This document shows positions 27,546-36,750 of a DNA stretch of 64,000 bases, one piece after another. This stretch comes from Clostridiaceae bacterium. GTDB taxonomy: Bacteria > Bacillota_A > Clostridia > Clostridiales > Clostridiaceae. Under the pieces are notes generated by a model. The model ran no database searches and had not been told where the DNA came from. It saw only the letters and a list, made by a program, of their open reading frames with translations. The stretch covers positions 62,001 to 126,000 of the forward strand of contig JAQSXU010000002.1 in NCBI GenBank assembly GCA_029256485.1, in the 5' to 3' direction. Each line of letters starts with the position of its first letter. Positions within the stretch are counted from its first letter, which is position 1. A program made the position numbers and the translations under genes.

Positions 27546-28184
27546 ATGAAATTAATTGACTTTATACTGCATTTAGACAAATATCTTAGTATGATAATTA
27601 CCGCTTATGGCACATGGACATACGCATTATTATTTATGATTGTCTTCCTGGAAACAGGATTAGTAATTACACCATTTTTACCTGGCGATTCAATTATATT
27701 TGCCAGCGGTGCATTTGCTGCTATTGGATCTATGAATTTATTTTCTTTATATATTCTTTTTCTTGCAGCAGCTATTCTAGGAGATACAGCTAATTACACT
27801 ATAGGTAAAAAGATTGGAATAAAAGCCTTTGAAAAGGATATTAAGTTCTTGAATAAAGAGTATTTAAATAAAGCTCATTCATTTTATGAAAAACATGGTG
27901 CGATAACCATTGTCATTGCAAGATTTATTCCTATAATAAGAACTTTTGCTCCTTTTGTTGCAGGTATTGGTGAAATGCACTATACAAAATTTATATCATA
28001 TAATATGGTTGGAGGAATAGCGTGGGTATCCTTATTTCTGTTTGGAGGATATTATTTTGGCAATTTTCCATTTATTCAGAGCCACTTTACATATGTTTTA
28101 GTAGCCATCATATTTGTCTCCCTTATTCCTGCTGTTGTTGGGATTATTAAAGAGAGAAAAAGTACTCCTGATTGCGAAAATTAA
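27546..28184 (+). CDS. DedA-family membrane protein
   Basis: A 212-residue polytopic protein of the DedA/VTT superfamily: ETGLVITPFLPGDSIIFASG near residue 36, GDTANYTIGKKIG, and ARFIPIIRTFAPFVAGIGEM near 125, the conserved re-entrant and Arg-rich motifs. DedA proteins support membrane homeostasis and undecaprenyl-phosphate or phospholipid flipping. RBS GGAGG. Terminator follows. Confidence 0.88.
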   Translation: MKLIDFILHLDKYLSMIITAYGTWTYALLFMIVFLETGLVITPFLPGDSIIFASGAFAAIGSMNLFSLYILFLAAAILGDTANYTIGKKIGIKAFEKDIKFLNKEYLNKAHSFYEKHGAITIVIARFIPIIRTFAPFVAGIGEMHYTKFISYNMVGGIAWVSLFLFGGYYFGNFPFIQSHFTYVLVAIIFVSLIPAVVGIIKERKSTPDCEN

Positions 28185-28207
28185 TTAAATTATAATGTTT
28201 AATAATA

Positions 28208-28255
28208 AAAGTAGTAATATATTTTTTAGTATATTACTACTTTTTGTTTTTAAAA
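28208..28255. terminator. Terminator between dedA and the convergent gene
   Basis: Perfect 12-bp stem AGTAGTAATATA / TATATTACTACT followed by TTTTGTTTTT. Confidence 0.8.
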
Positions 28256-28260
28256 GGTAT

Positions 28261-28608
28261 TTAACTCATATTGCATTGCTCTGAACTACAGCAGCGTCTC
28301 TTATGGTGTTTGTGATGGTGTCTATATCTTGTTCTGCAATTACATCCGGTGCCCTTATTTCCAATTTGATTGAATCCATTTCCGAAGCCTAAAAACAGAA
28401 GTGCTAGCACTATTAATATTATTCCGTTAGATCCTCCACCCTTTAACATGCCGCCAATTAAGTTCATTCCTTCTTCGCTATTCAGTAAATTTCCTATAAT
28501 ATTACCCATAGCTCCATTGTTATTCATATTTCCTAAAGGATTTCCACCTGATCCATTAAACATATTCCCTAACAAATTATTAAGTTCCAATTGATTTACA
28601 CCTCCCAT
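28261..28608 (-). CDS. Gly/Asn-rich single-membrane-helix protein with Cys/His-rich tail
   Basis: A 115-residue protein I do not recognise. Residues 1-60 are Gly/Asn/Leu repeats (LLGNMFNGSGGNPLGNMN, then GNIIGNLLN); 62-78 are a hydrophobic helix (GIILIVLALLFLGFG); the tail has six Cys, five or more His and many Arg (GCNCRTRYRHHHKHHKRRCC), a plausible metal-binding or coat-anchoring region. Composition recalls spore coat or inner-spore-membrane small proteins, which is only a guess. RBS GGGAGG upstream. Confidence 0.6.
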   Translation of the reverse strand: MGGVNQLELNNLLGNMFNGSGGNPLGNMNNNGAMGNIIGNLLNSEEGMNLIGGMLKGGGSNGIILIVLALLFLGFGNGFNQIGNKGTGCNCRTRYRHHHKHHKRRCCSSEQCNMS

Positions 28609-28827
28609 TATTTATCTTTGTATATACCGTTTATAGTTATGACCAAAATTAATGACAGCTCAATTAATAATTACTTTTTCTAAGTAATCATTGACTTTAT
28701 CAATAAGTAAATTTTTATATTTTATTATATGCGAGGCAAATATAATGTGAAACATTCAATAGAATATAATAGTTTTTTACTGTAAAATATATATGTATTA
28801 TTATTGAATTGGAGATTTAATTTTATT

Positions 28828-29568
28828 ATGAAGAATAAAAATATTGAAATGCTTGAGGAATGTCTAAGCAAACCAGTTAGCAGCTATTTCGTCAGTCTTG
28901 GATATACGGTAAGAAGCGAAGTTAATTACTGCGACATTTGTGCTCTAAAGGATGATAACTTAATAATTATAGAACTTAAAAGAAATCTATCTGTTGATTT
29001 ACTTGTACAAGCTGTAGACAGACAAAAAATTACTGATTTAGTTTACATAGCTATTCCAAAACCAAAAAAATTAACTGGAAATGCTAAATGGAAAAGCCTA
29101 TGTCATTTAATAAAAAGATTAGAATTAGGACTTATATTGGTTTCATTTGTAAATAATGAGTCATACATTGAAATCCCAATAGATCCCCTTTCTTGTGACA
29201 GGCAAAAATTTATGAAAAGTAATAGAAAAAGAAGAGATAGCATAATTAATGAAATTCACGGAAGAAACTTAGATTTAAATACTGGCGGAAGCAAAGGTAA
29301 AAAACTAGTAACAGCTTACCGTGAAGAGTCCTTATATATTGGATGTTGTTTAAAAATGAATGGGGCCCTCTCCCCAAAAAAACTTAAAGAACTGGGCTCT
29401 GATTCAAAAAAAACTCAATCCATTCTTTCAAAAAACTATTATGGATGGTTTTTAAGAGTTGCCAAAGGTAAATATTGCTTAACCCATGAAGGTGAACAAG
29501 CATTAATTACATATAAAGACTTAGCAAAGTTTTACTATGATAAAATTAATAATTTAAATAAACAATGA
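28828..29568 (+). CDS. DUF2161 putative PD-(D/E)XK nuclease-fold protein
   Basis: A 246-residue protein with an N-terminal PD-(D/E)XK core: E31, D36 (CDICAL) and E49-L-K51 (IIIELKRNL) form the E-D-ExK catalytic set. The C-terminal third looks like a winged-helix domain (LYIGCCLKMNGALSPKKLKELG). The family DUF2161 is predicted phosphodiesterase with no known substrate. Start at ATG 28828; a GGAG 14 bases upstream is far, and a TTG at 28804 is an alternative. No restriction or defence partner is adjacent. Confidence 0.75.
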   Translation: MKNKNIEMLEECLSKPVSSYFVSLGYTVRSEVNYCDICALKDDNLIIIELKRNLSVDLLVQAVDRQKITDLVYIAIPKPKKLTGNAKWKSLCHLIKRLELGLILVSFVNNESYIEIPIDPLSCDRQKFMKSNRKRRDSIINEIHGRNLDLNTGGSKGKKLVTAYREESLYIGCCLKMNGALSPKKLKELGSDSKKTQSILSKNYYGWFLRVAKGKYCLTHEGEQALITYKDLAKFYYDKINNLNKQ

Positions 29569-29625
29569 TTTAATAATTTTAGTTTGTACTTATTTATATA
29601 TATACTTTTGAATAATATCGATTAA

Positions 29626-29952
29626 AATACTAAAAATATTCTTCAGCAAGTACAAAATACTAGTAGGGATAATATTAAAACTTTAGCTAACCATATTCAA
29701 AACATTGGTGGTAAGCCTGATGAAAATCTCGGATTAAAAGGAAAAATGACTGATATGGAACTAAGCATGGAATTAGGAGCAAAGGCGGACCCAAGCAGAG
29801 TTTTGGAAAAATCCATTGAAGGAATGACTAAAGGTATTAATATGACTGAAAAAGTACTTAGAGGAAAATTAAGTGAACAATCAAGAAGTCTTGTTGGTGA
29901 AATCCTAGAAAATGACAGAAAATCCGTTGCAAAACTACAATCAATTATGTAG
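29626..29952 (+). pseudogene. 5'-truncated ferritin-like (DUF2383-type) gene
   Basis: The frame is open from 29626 (after a TAA at 29623) and reads ILQQVQNTSRDNIKTLANHI onward, which resembles the four-helix DUF2383/ferritin-like family but lacks the first helix and any good start with ribosome site. The only ATG (29746) would yield just 68 residues and has a poor AAAAGG site. I infer loss of the 5' part; a non-ATG start or real short protein cannot be excluded. Confidence 0.45.
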
Positions 29953-29958
29953 TTTTTG

Positions 29959-29992
29959 GAGGCTGTTTATAATACTAAAAATCAACAGCCTC
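29959..29992. terminator. Terminator between the ferritin-like remnant and tyrS
   Basis: Stem GAGGCTGTT / AACAGCCTC; a T-rich run follows on the plus strand and TTTTTGG-like T's on the other. Confidence 0.7.
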
Positions 29993-30006
29993 TATTTAAA
30001 CTTTTT

Positions 30007-31212
30007 TTAACTTTCAACAAGTATCTTTCCAAATCTTCTTTTGCCAACCTGAATAATATCATTGTTATTCAACCTTAATGTGCCAAATTCATTTATTTGA
30101 TTACTGTTCAGCTTTACTCCTCCCTGTAATATCAATCTTTTAGCTTCATTTCTTGAAGAAGCAAAATTAAATCTAATCATTATATCTATTATGTTTTCAC
30201 CATTTACCAGCTTTAAAGTTGGCATTTCTTTAGGTATTTCATTTCTTTGAAATAAGCTTTTAAATTTTTCCTCAGCTAATTCAGCTTTCTCCTTATTGTA
30301 ATATAAAGAAACTATATTTTTTGCTAAGATCATTTTTATATCACGAGGGTTTTTGGTTCCATTGTCTAAGGCTTTCTTTATTTCTTCTATATAATCTGGG
30401 TGTAAATCCGTTGCTAACTCAAAATATTTTATTATTAAATTGTCTGGTATTTTCATTACTTTTTCATATATAGTATTTGCCTCTTCATTTATACCAATAT
30501 AATTTCCAAGACTTTTACTCATTTTATCTTTTCCATCAATACCTTCCAAGATAGGCATAAAAATAGCTATTTGCCTTTCCATATTATATTCTTTTTGAAG
30601 TGTTCTCCCCATTAGAATATTGAATCGCTGATCAGTGCCGCCAAGCTCAATATCTGCGTTTATACTAATTGAATCAAAAGCCTGCATTAAAGGATAAAAA
30701 AACTCATGAATTCCAATACTCTGTTCATTATTAAACCTGTTTTTAAAATCCTCTCTTTCTAACATTCTTGCCACTGTGTATTTTGATGACAATTCAATGA
30801 CATTCTCAAATGTCATAATTGATAACCATTCACTATTAAATCTAACCTCTGTTTTACTTTTATCAAGAATTTTAAAAATTTGTTTTTCATATGTTTTAGC
30901 ATTTTCAATGACTTGTTCTCTTGTTAACTGCTTTCTTGTTTTTGACTTGCCTGTTGGATCTCCTATCATACCAGTAAAGTCTCCAATAATTATAACAGCC
31001 TTATGCCCTAAATCCTGCAGCTGCTTTATTTTTCTTAATACAACAGCATGACCTAAATGAATGTCTGGAGCCGTTGGATCCAATCCTAATTTTATAGTCA
31101 AAGGCTTGCTTTCCATATAAGATTTTCTAAGTTTTTCTTCAAGTTCATTTAAATTAATTATTTCATCTGAACCTTTCTTAATTATTTTTATTTGTTCTTC
31201 AATTACTTTCAT
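30007..31212 (-). CDS. tyrS: Tyrosyl-tRNA synthetase
   Basis: A 401-residue class I synthetase. [17 protein letters not shown] contains the HIGH-type motif (HLGH), KMSKS is intact, and a C-terminal S4 RNA-binding domain (from about 335, [11 protein letters not shown]) is present. This is the TyrZ-like branch. Start at 31212, seven bases after GGAGG (adjacent in-frame ATG at 31215). A T-box leader with UAC specifier lies directly upstream. Confidence 0.94.
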   Translation of the reverse strand: MKVIEEQIKIIKKGSDEIINLNELEEKLRKSYMESKPLTIKLGLDPTAPDIHLGHAVVLRKIKQLQDLGHKAVIIIGDFTGMIGDPTGKSKTRKQLTREQVIENAKTYEKQIFKILDKSKTEVRFNSEWLSIMTFENVIELSSKYTVARMLEREDFKNRFNNEQSIGIHEFFYPLMQAFDSISINADIELGGTDQRFNILMGRTLQKEYNMERQIAIFMPILEGIDGKDKMSKSLGNYIGINEEANTIYEKVMKIPDNLIIKYFELATDLHPDYIEEIKKALDNGTKNPRDIKMILAKNIVSLYYNKEKAELAEEKFKSLFQRNEIPKEMPTLKLVNGENIIDIMIRFNFASSRNEAKRLILQGGVKLNSNQINEFGTLRLNNNDIIQVGKRRFGKILVES

Positions 31213-31260
31213 CATAATTCCTCCAATATAATTTATTTGATTTTGCAAAAAATATAAAAA

Positions 31261-31567
31261 AGCTCTCGTCCTTATATTTTCATATAAGGACGAGAGCAAT
31301 CTACCCGTGGTACCACCTTAGTTTATTAATATTTCGCAATATTAACCTTTTCAAGTACAATGTTTTTAAAACACGTATACTCTATCCTTTTAACGGTGGA
31401 AAGCATCCGTCAACAGCCTACTTCTTGTAAAACAAGGTTTGGTGTGATGCTCAGAGATGTATTCAGATTACCATTACTTACTCCCTCTCAGTTAATGGGA
31501 ACTCTCTGTAAAAGACTTTGATATCCTACTCTTTCTCTTCTCAGCTTTTAATAATTCTGTTTTATTC
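31261..31567 (-). promoter_or_regulatory. T-box leader of tyrS (specifier UAC)
   Basis: T-box AAGGTGGTACCACGGG (complement of 31304-31319), variable base U matching A73 of tRNA-Tyr. The specifier loop reads GAA-TAC-A (codon at complement of 31459-31461), Tyr. The terminator is a perfect 16-bp stem at 31262-31297 followed by TTTTTTATA. One antiterminator module only. Confidence 0.9.
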
Positions 31568-31596
31568 ATGTTAACAAAAATGTATGGTTATGTCAA
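31568..31596 (-). promoter_or_regulatory. Promoter of the tyrS leader
   Basis: -35 TTGACA (complement of 31591-31596), 17-bp spacer, -10 TAACAT (complement of 31568-31573). Confidence 0.75.
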
Positions 31597-31629
31597 TATT
31601 GATGTTAAAAAGTTTACCTACACAAATTA

Positions 31630-31998
31630 TTATTTTACTTGCTTAGCTGTTTTAAGCCATTCATCAATAGCCTTCTTACTAAACCTATATTCATCACCCA
31701 CTTTAAAATATGGAGCATTTGAACTTTGGTTTTCTATAATAGATTTATAAACTTCCTGAATATCTATATTAAGATATTGTGCCAGTTCAGATGGAGTCAT
31801 TATTTCTTTTGTAATTATTTGAAGTTTTGTATTGGTGTAAGTTTCGTTTTGTTTATTTAATCCTTGCAAAATTGATATTTGATTTTTTAAAATATTAATT
31901 TGCTCTGATTGTTTAAACATCAGAGCAATAGACCATGTATTTAATATTAGTATTATTGATAGAAAAAGGTAACCAGCATCTTTAATAAAATCTTTCAT
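31630..31998 (-). CDS. Membrane-anchored protein with excisionase-type HTH
   Basis: A 122-residue protein: membrane helix at about 9-28, a short coiled coil (QSEQINILKNQISILQGLNK), then an HTH_17/excisionase-like DNA-binding domain (TPSELAQYLNIDIQEVYKSI, then YFKVGDEYRFSKKAIDEWL). Target and role are unknown. No phage genes are near, so excisionase function is unlikely. It lies between tyrS and the microcompartment operon. Confidence 0.65.
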   Translation of the reverse strand: MKDFIKDAGYLFLSIILILNTWSIALMFKQSEQINILKNQISILQGLNKQNETYTNTKLQIITKEIMTPSELAQYLNIDIQEVYKSIIENQSSNAPYFKVGDEYRFSKKAIDEWLKTAKQVK

Positions 31999-32123
31999 TA
32001 TATTAATTCTCTCCTATCACTTATAAAAGCTTATATAATTATTATACAATTACACCATAATATTACAATATAATTTTGAGTTATTATACGCCTTTTCATT
32101 AGAATATTATACAAAATTATTCT

Positions 32124-32170
32124 ATAAAAAAACAAGAAATGTATTCATATTAATACTGATTTCTTGTTTT
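32124..32170 (-). terminator. Terminator of the pdu operon
   Basis: Stem AAAACAAGAAAT / ATTTCTTGTTTT, 18-base loop, then TTTTTTTATAG on the minus strand. Confidence 0.75.
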
Positions 32171-32193
32171 ATAAACAATATTCAATTATAGAA

Positions 32194-32742
32194 TTAAAGT
32201 AAACTTTGAAAAACTTCTGGTCTTGGTGATGGGATAACCTCTTTATTTATGAACATTCCTGTATCTCCTACTGCATTAGTTCCCGCTTCTACTGCAACTT
32301 TTACTGCACTTACATTTCCAGTTAAAGTAACATAGGATTTTCCTCCAATACCAATTCCTAATCTCACTTCTATTAACTTTACCTGGGCAGCTTTTGCAGC
32401 TGCATCTGCAGCAATTATAGAAGCTGCAATGCTGTAAAATTCAATTATTCCAATAGAATTTACAGACTCAATTTGTGTGTTACAATTAATAGCTTCTATG
32501 AGATCAGGATGAACATTAGATATAAGAAGATGATCTACAACAAAGTGGCCGCCTTCACTTATTCCTGATGCTATTGAGGCTTTAACTGCCCCTACTTCAC
32601 CAGCAATTAAAATAATAAATTTACCAGGACAAACAGGTTTTGAAAAAATCAGCTGTACTTCTGCAGCCTTAAGCATATCATCTGCAGTGGCTATTCCCTT
32701 TGCAATACTGTTGAGTTCAATTAAACCAATAGATCTTATCAC
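32194..32742 (-). CDS. pduT: Microcompartment shell protein PduT (tandem BMC, Fe-S)
   Basis: A 182-residue trimeric shell protein with two BMC domains (about 3-85 and 96-180; SIGLIELNSIAKG and SIGIIEFYSIAAS). The pore Cys (KPVCPGKF, C38) matches the position that binds a central [4Fe-4S] cluster in PduT. It is thought to pass electrons across the shell, probably with PduS. Last gene of the operon, 17 bases after pduS. C-terminus SPRPEVFQSLL is typical. Confidence 0.9.
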   Translation of the reverse strand: MIRSIGLIELNSIAKGIATADDMLKAAEVQLIFSKPVCPGKFIILIAGEVGAVKASIASGISEGGHFVVDHLLISNVHPDLIEAINCNTQIESVNSIGIIEFYSIAASIIAADAAAKAAQVKLIEVRLGIGIGGKSYVTLTGNVSAVKVAVEAGTNAVGDTGMFINKEVIPSPRPEVFQSLL

Positions 32743-32759
32743 TTTATCACCTCATTACT

Positions 32760-34085
32760 TTAGCTTTTAATAACAATGTTATCGCCCACACTTATAATAG
32801 TGCCATCAATGCTTGCATGAACATTAGCGCCCATATCTTCATATTTTACAGAAGCTATAAGCTGTCCTTTTACAACGGTATCTCCAGCGTTTACAACAGG
32901 TTTTGCAGGCATACCAATATGCTGTTTTAATGGTATGGAGACTTCAACGGGAAGGTAATCCTCAGCCTTACTAATGCTTTTCATTATATAACTGGATACA
33001 TTCAGCCTTCCAATAAGTCTTGATACATCAACTTGTTTATAATCCATATAATCCCTTACTTTATATTCCTTAGCATCTGATGAATATTTAATTCCCTTCT
33101 TCCTCAGTTCTCCCTTTAAGAATACATTAATCCTTCTAGGAGATAATCCCATGGGACATGCATACATTTCACACACACCACATTCAGAACAAATTAGTGC
33201 TTCTTTAAAACTTTCTCCAAAATCTTCTGTAGTTGATATAGCTCTCATTATTTTGTTAGGTCTTAAAGGATGTCCAAGAAGATGTCTAGGACACATTTCA
33301 GTACAAGCTGAACACTGTATACATGCAGATTTAGCTCTATTTATTAAGTGTTTTATTGAAACTTGTCTTTGCATTACCAAATAGTGATCTTTTGGTAAAA
33401 CAATTATACCCCCATCAGTTTTTGTGATAGTCCTTTTTTGTATTTCGTCACCTAATACTAACCTGCCCATCATTGGTCCGCCCATTATTAAGGCAAATTC
33501 CTTAATCGAAGCCCCACCAGCAGCTTTTATGCATTCTAATACGGATGTGCCAATTGGAACTTTAATAATCTTCGGGCTTTTTACCTCTCCTAATACAGAA
33601 ACATATTTATCAGTAACAGGGCTGCCATTCATTGCTTCATATATATTTAAAATTGTTCCAACATTACTTACAACTGCCCCAACATTCAAAGGTATCCCTC
33701 CAGGAGGGATTACCTTTTTCGTAACATCATTTACAAGAACATGTTCATCTCCAGCAGGATAAATACTTTTTAAATAATGAAGCTTTACTTTAGAATTTAA
33801 ATCCTTTATAGCTTTGTTCAAGGCCTCTATTTCTTTTATATATTTTTTCTTTAAACCTATAACTACATTTGCTGCTCCAACTTCTTCAGCAGTAGCTTCT
33901 ACAGCTTGAATTATTTCATGGCTAAAATTTCTTATAATATATTTATCAGTTTGCAGCAATGGCTCACATTCTGCAGCATTAATAATAAAATATTCTACTT
34001 TGCAATTTAATTTTTTGTGTGTTGGAAATCCAGCCCCGCCTGCACCTACTACTCCAGCATTATATATGTGCTCTAATAAATCCAT
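32760..34085 (-). CDS. pduS: Cobalamin reductase PduS (RnfC-like)
   Basis: A 441-residue flavo-iron-sulfur protein. N-terminal GAGGAGFPTHKKL is the NAD/FMN-binding loop of the RnfC/NuoF family, followed by an SLBB-type region and two [4Fe-4S] motifs (CIQCSACTEMCP near 262, CSECGVCEMYACP near 305). It reduces cob(III)/cob(II)alamin for PduO and may exchange electrons with PduT. It lies between pduP and pduT as expected. Confidence 0.92.
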   Translation of the reverse strand: MDLLEHIYNAGVVGAGGAGFPTHKKLNCKVEYFIINAAECEPLLQTDKYIIRNFSHEIIQAVEATAEEVGAANVVIGLKKKYIKEIEALNKAIKDLNSKVKLHYLKSIYPAGDEHVLVNDVTKKVIPPGGIPLNVGAVVSNVGTILNIYEAMNGSPVTDKYVSVLGEVKSPKIIKVPIGTSVLECIKAAGGASIKEFALIMGGPMMGRLVLGDEIQKRTITKTDGGIIVLPKDHYLVMQRQVSIKHLINRAKSACIQCSACTEMCPRHLLGHPLRPNKIMRAISTTEDFGESFKEALICSECGVCEMYACPMGLSPRRINVFLKGELRKKGIKYSSDAKEYKVRDYMDYKQVDVSRLIGRLNVSSYIMKSISKAEDYLPVEVSIPLKQHIGMPAKPVVNAGDTVVKGQLIASVKYEDMGANVHASIDGTIISVGDNIVIKS

Positions 34086-34107
34086 TAATTACACCACTCT
34101 TTCAAAA

Positions 34108-35523
34108 TTAGATAATTCTAAAGGAGTCAACCATAGTACATCTTCTCTGTCTTGTAAATGTTGATGCATTTGTAATTCCTTCTCCTGTAGGCCCTGCTAT
34201 AGTAAATGTTGTCCAGCCTTCTCCTCCAAATCCTATTCCAGCATAAGATGGTGCATTTTTAACAAAAATTGTTGTTTCAATAACTCTAGCCATTTTAGTT
34301 AAATTATCAATATTTTTTGAATGCATCATAGCTGTATGCCTGTTCCCGTGCTCATCAAGTACTGCTGTTTCTATAGCATCATCAACATCCTTTACTTTAA
34401 CTATTGGAAGGATTGGCATCATCAACTCTACTTGAACAAAAGGATGTTCATTTGGCACCCTTGTGATTAAGCACTCCACACCTTTTGGTGCAGCTATACC
34501 AGCGGCCTCAAGTATTACACTGGCATCTCTTCCAATATAATTTTTATTTGGTGAATAATTCTTTTTACCATTCTTTTCGTTTTCTATTAATACTAAAGAA
34601 GCAACTTTATCTGCTTCTACCTTAGACAATTCATAAACATTTCCCAAATTATTCATTTCTTTAATTAGTTTTTCATAAACAGTTTCAACTACTAAAGCTT
34701 CTTTTTCGGCTATGCAAGGCAAATTATTATCAAAACAGCAGCCTGAAATAATATCTTTAGCTGCTTTCTTAATATTTGCTGTTTCATCAACAACTACTGG
34801 TGGATTACCTGCTCCTGCGCCAATTGCCTTCTTACCAGAAGATAAAACTTTTTTAACTATAAAAGGTCCTCCAGTAGCAACAATCATTCTTACTTTAGGA
34901 TTGTTTATCATTGCATCAGTACTCTCTATTGACGGTTGTTTTACAGTGGTAATTAAATTTTTAGGACCACCTGCCTCATCAATAGATTTATTTAATAATC
35001 TTACACATGTTAAACAGCTTTTTACTGCTCCTGGATGAGGTGAAAAGACTACTGCATTGCCTGAAGCAATCATACCTATACTATTGCAGATAACTGTAGC
35101 CGCAGGATTTGTGGATGGTGTTATGGCCCCAATAACTCCATAAGGTCCCATTTCTATCAGAGTTAACCCTTTATCTCCAGTTATAGCTGTGGTTTTTAAA
35201 ATTTCTGTACCTGGAGTCTTATTTGCTGTAAGTTTCAATTTTAAGTACTTATGATCTTTTCTACCCATTTTTGTATCTTCTACACATATTTCTGCAAGTT
35301 CCTTAGCGTTGTCTAAAATAATCTTTCTCATAGCAGAAATAAGATTTTCTCTTTGCTCAATACTCAGTTTGGATAACTCTTTTTGAGCTTCTGCTGCTGC
35401 TTCTACAGCGGTGTTCATATCTTCAAAAATCCCATCTGATTTCACCACATTTAAATCCCTTTTACTTATTTCCTGAAGCACTCTCTCAATAATGAGATTA
35501 ATTTGTTCACTATTCTGCTCCAT
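34108..35523 (-). CDS. pduP: CoA-acylating propionaldehyde dehydrogenase
   Basis: A 471-residue aldehyde dehydrogenase converting propionaldehyde, CoA and NAD+ to propionyl-CoA in the compartment lumen. Residues about 4-20 (SEQINLIIERVLQEIS) form an amphipathic encapsulation helix, then a linker. The catalytic Cys is in NNLPCIAEKE (near 275), and NAD-site segments ITPSTNPAAT and ATGGPFIVKK are seen. Also competent in principle for 3-hydroxypropionaldehyde. Confidence 0.93.
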   Translation of the reverse strand: MEQNSEQINLIIERVLQEISKRDLNVVKSDGIFEDMNTAVEAAAEAQKELSKLSIEQRENLISAMRKIILDNAKELAEICVEDTKMGRKDHKYLKLKLTANKTPGTEILKTTAITGDKGLTLIEMGPYGVIGAITPSTNPAATVICNSIGMIASGNAVVFSPHPGAVKSCLTCVRLLNKSIDEAGGPKNLITTVKQPSIESTDAMINNPKVRMIVATGGPFIVKKVLSSGKKAIGAGAGNPPVVVDETANIKKAAKDIISGCCFDNNLPCIAEKEALVVETVYEKLIKEMNNLGNVYELSKVEADKVASLVLIENEKNGKKNYSPNKNYIGRDASVILEAAGIAAPKGVECLITRVPNEHPFVQVELMMPILPIVKVKDVDDAIETAVLDEHGNRHTAMMHSKNIDNLTKMARVIETTIFVKNAPSYAGIGFGGEGWTTFTIAGPTGEGITNASTFTRQRRCTMVDSFRII

Positions 35524-35546
35524 TACAAATCATCTCCTTAAAAATT

Positions 35547-36440
35547 TTATATCCCGCTTACTCCAATGGCGCCCAATAATTTATCATGGAAGAAAAGTGG
35601 AACTCCTCCTCCAAAAGTAGTAACATTATCAATATTATTTATTCCATAAAGCTGTCCCTCAGGTTTAGACTCATTATGCAATTTCTCTGTTGGAGTTCTA
35701 AATGCTGCAGCAGTATACGCTTTTCTTTGGGCTATATTAACACTGGCAAGTAAAGCATTGTCCATACGTTCTATAACTATTGGATTCCCTGAATTATCAC
35801 TGATACAAATCACCATAGGTACATTAATTTCAGTAGCCTTTTCTATACAATGCTTAGTTATTACTTCAGCTTTTTCTCTATTAAACTTTCCAGATGCATT
35901 ATTTTTAACTCTATCTATTACGGCTTTTTTTATGTTTACATAGTCTTCATATCTTGCTAGTGCATAAATAGCATCTGAAAGTCTGTTTACATATTTTAGA
36001 AGAGATTGGCTAATGGAATAGCTTTCTTCCAATTCAACAATATATCTTTCAGCGCATCTTATTTTTGTTCTTGCCACATCTAATGCCCCTGACACTTCAC
36101 ATCCCCCCGGCAAAATGAATCCCTTGAATGCTGGAATACTTTCATAAAGCTTATCAATCAAATTCTCTAGATATTCAACATATCCATTATTAATTCTTTC
36201 TTTATAACTTTCACGGCCAAGGGATGCTAATTCAGCCGCAACTTCAAAAAGAGATTTTTGTATATAAACTATTGCACTTATCACATCCTCTTCATTGGAA
36301 AGACTTTTTGCAAAACCTAATGAGGAATTAAATTCATCAATAGTTCCATATGCCCAAACCCTTAAATCAGCCTTGGATGTTCTTGTTCCTCCAAGCAAAG
36401 AAGTTTGTCCCTTATCTCCTGTTTTAGTATAAATTTTCAT
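35547..36440 (-). CDS. pduO: PduO-type cob(I)alamin adenosyltransferase with GlcG/HbpS domain
   Basis: A 297-residue protein. The N-terminal domain (KIYTKTGDKGQTSLLGGTRT; later DVARTKIRCAERYIVEL) is the PduO adenosyltransferase making coenzyme B12 from ATP. The C-terminal domain (about 165-297, ending FHDKLLGAIGVSG) is a GlcG/HbpS (haem-binding-like) domain, the same fusion as in Salmonella PduO. ATG at 36440 follows GGAGG by eight bases; the longer frame starts inside pduN. Confidence 0.92.
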   Translation of the reverse strand: MKIYTKTGDKGQTSLLGGTRTSKADLRVWAYGTIDEFNSSLGFAKSLSNEEDVISAIVYIQKSLFEVAAELASLGRESYKERINNGYVEYLENLIDKLYESIPAFKGFILPGGCEVSGALDVARTKIRCAERYIVELEESYSISQSLLKYVNRLSDAIYALARYEDYVNIKKAVIDRVKNNASGKFNREKAEVITKHCIEKATEINVPMVICISDNSGNPIVIERMDNALLASVNIAQRKAYTAAAFRTPTEKLHNESKPEGQLYGINNIDNVTTFGGGVPLFFHDKLLGAIGVSGI

Positions 36441-36468
36441 TTTATCATCCTCCATAGGAAGTAATTTT

Positions 36469-36738
36469 CTAATTATCAACTTCTATATAATCTACTATTC
36501 CTACAATGGAAGCATCTATAGGTGCTATTTTATTATCTTCAAGCATTCTGGCTCCGCTTCCGGTTATAATTAGCACTTTCTCTCCAATACCTGCACCTAC
36601 AGTATCTACAGCTATTAACATATTACCTATTTCATTTTCATTTTCATCTAATTTTTTTACTATTAGAAACTTGCTGCCTACTAGTCTATCATCCTTGTGA
36701 GTTGAAACTACATTTCCAATAACTTTTCCTAAATACAT
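36469..36738 (-). CDS. pduN: Pentameric shell vertex protein PduN (EutN/CcmL family)
   Basis: An 89-residue BMC-P protein that caps icosahedral vertices. MYLGKVIGNVVSTHKDDRLVG and VDTVGAGIGEKVLIITGSGAR are diagnostic. One pentamer gene in the locus, as needed to close a shell. Confidence 0.93.
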   Translation of the reverse strand: MYLGKVIGNVVSTHKDDRLVGSKFLIVKKLDENENEIGNMLIAVDTVGAGIGEKVLIITGSGARMLEDNKIAPIDASIVGIVDYIEVDN

Positions 36739-36750
36739 ATTAAAACCCCT

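Noticed and set aside
31630..31998. Prophage excisionase
   Set aside because: The HTH is fused to a membrane helix and no phage genes are present.
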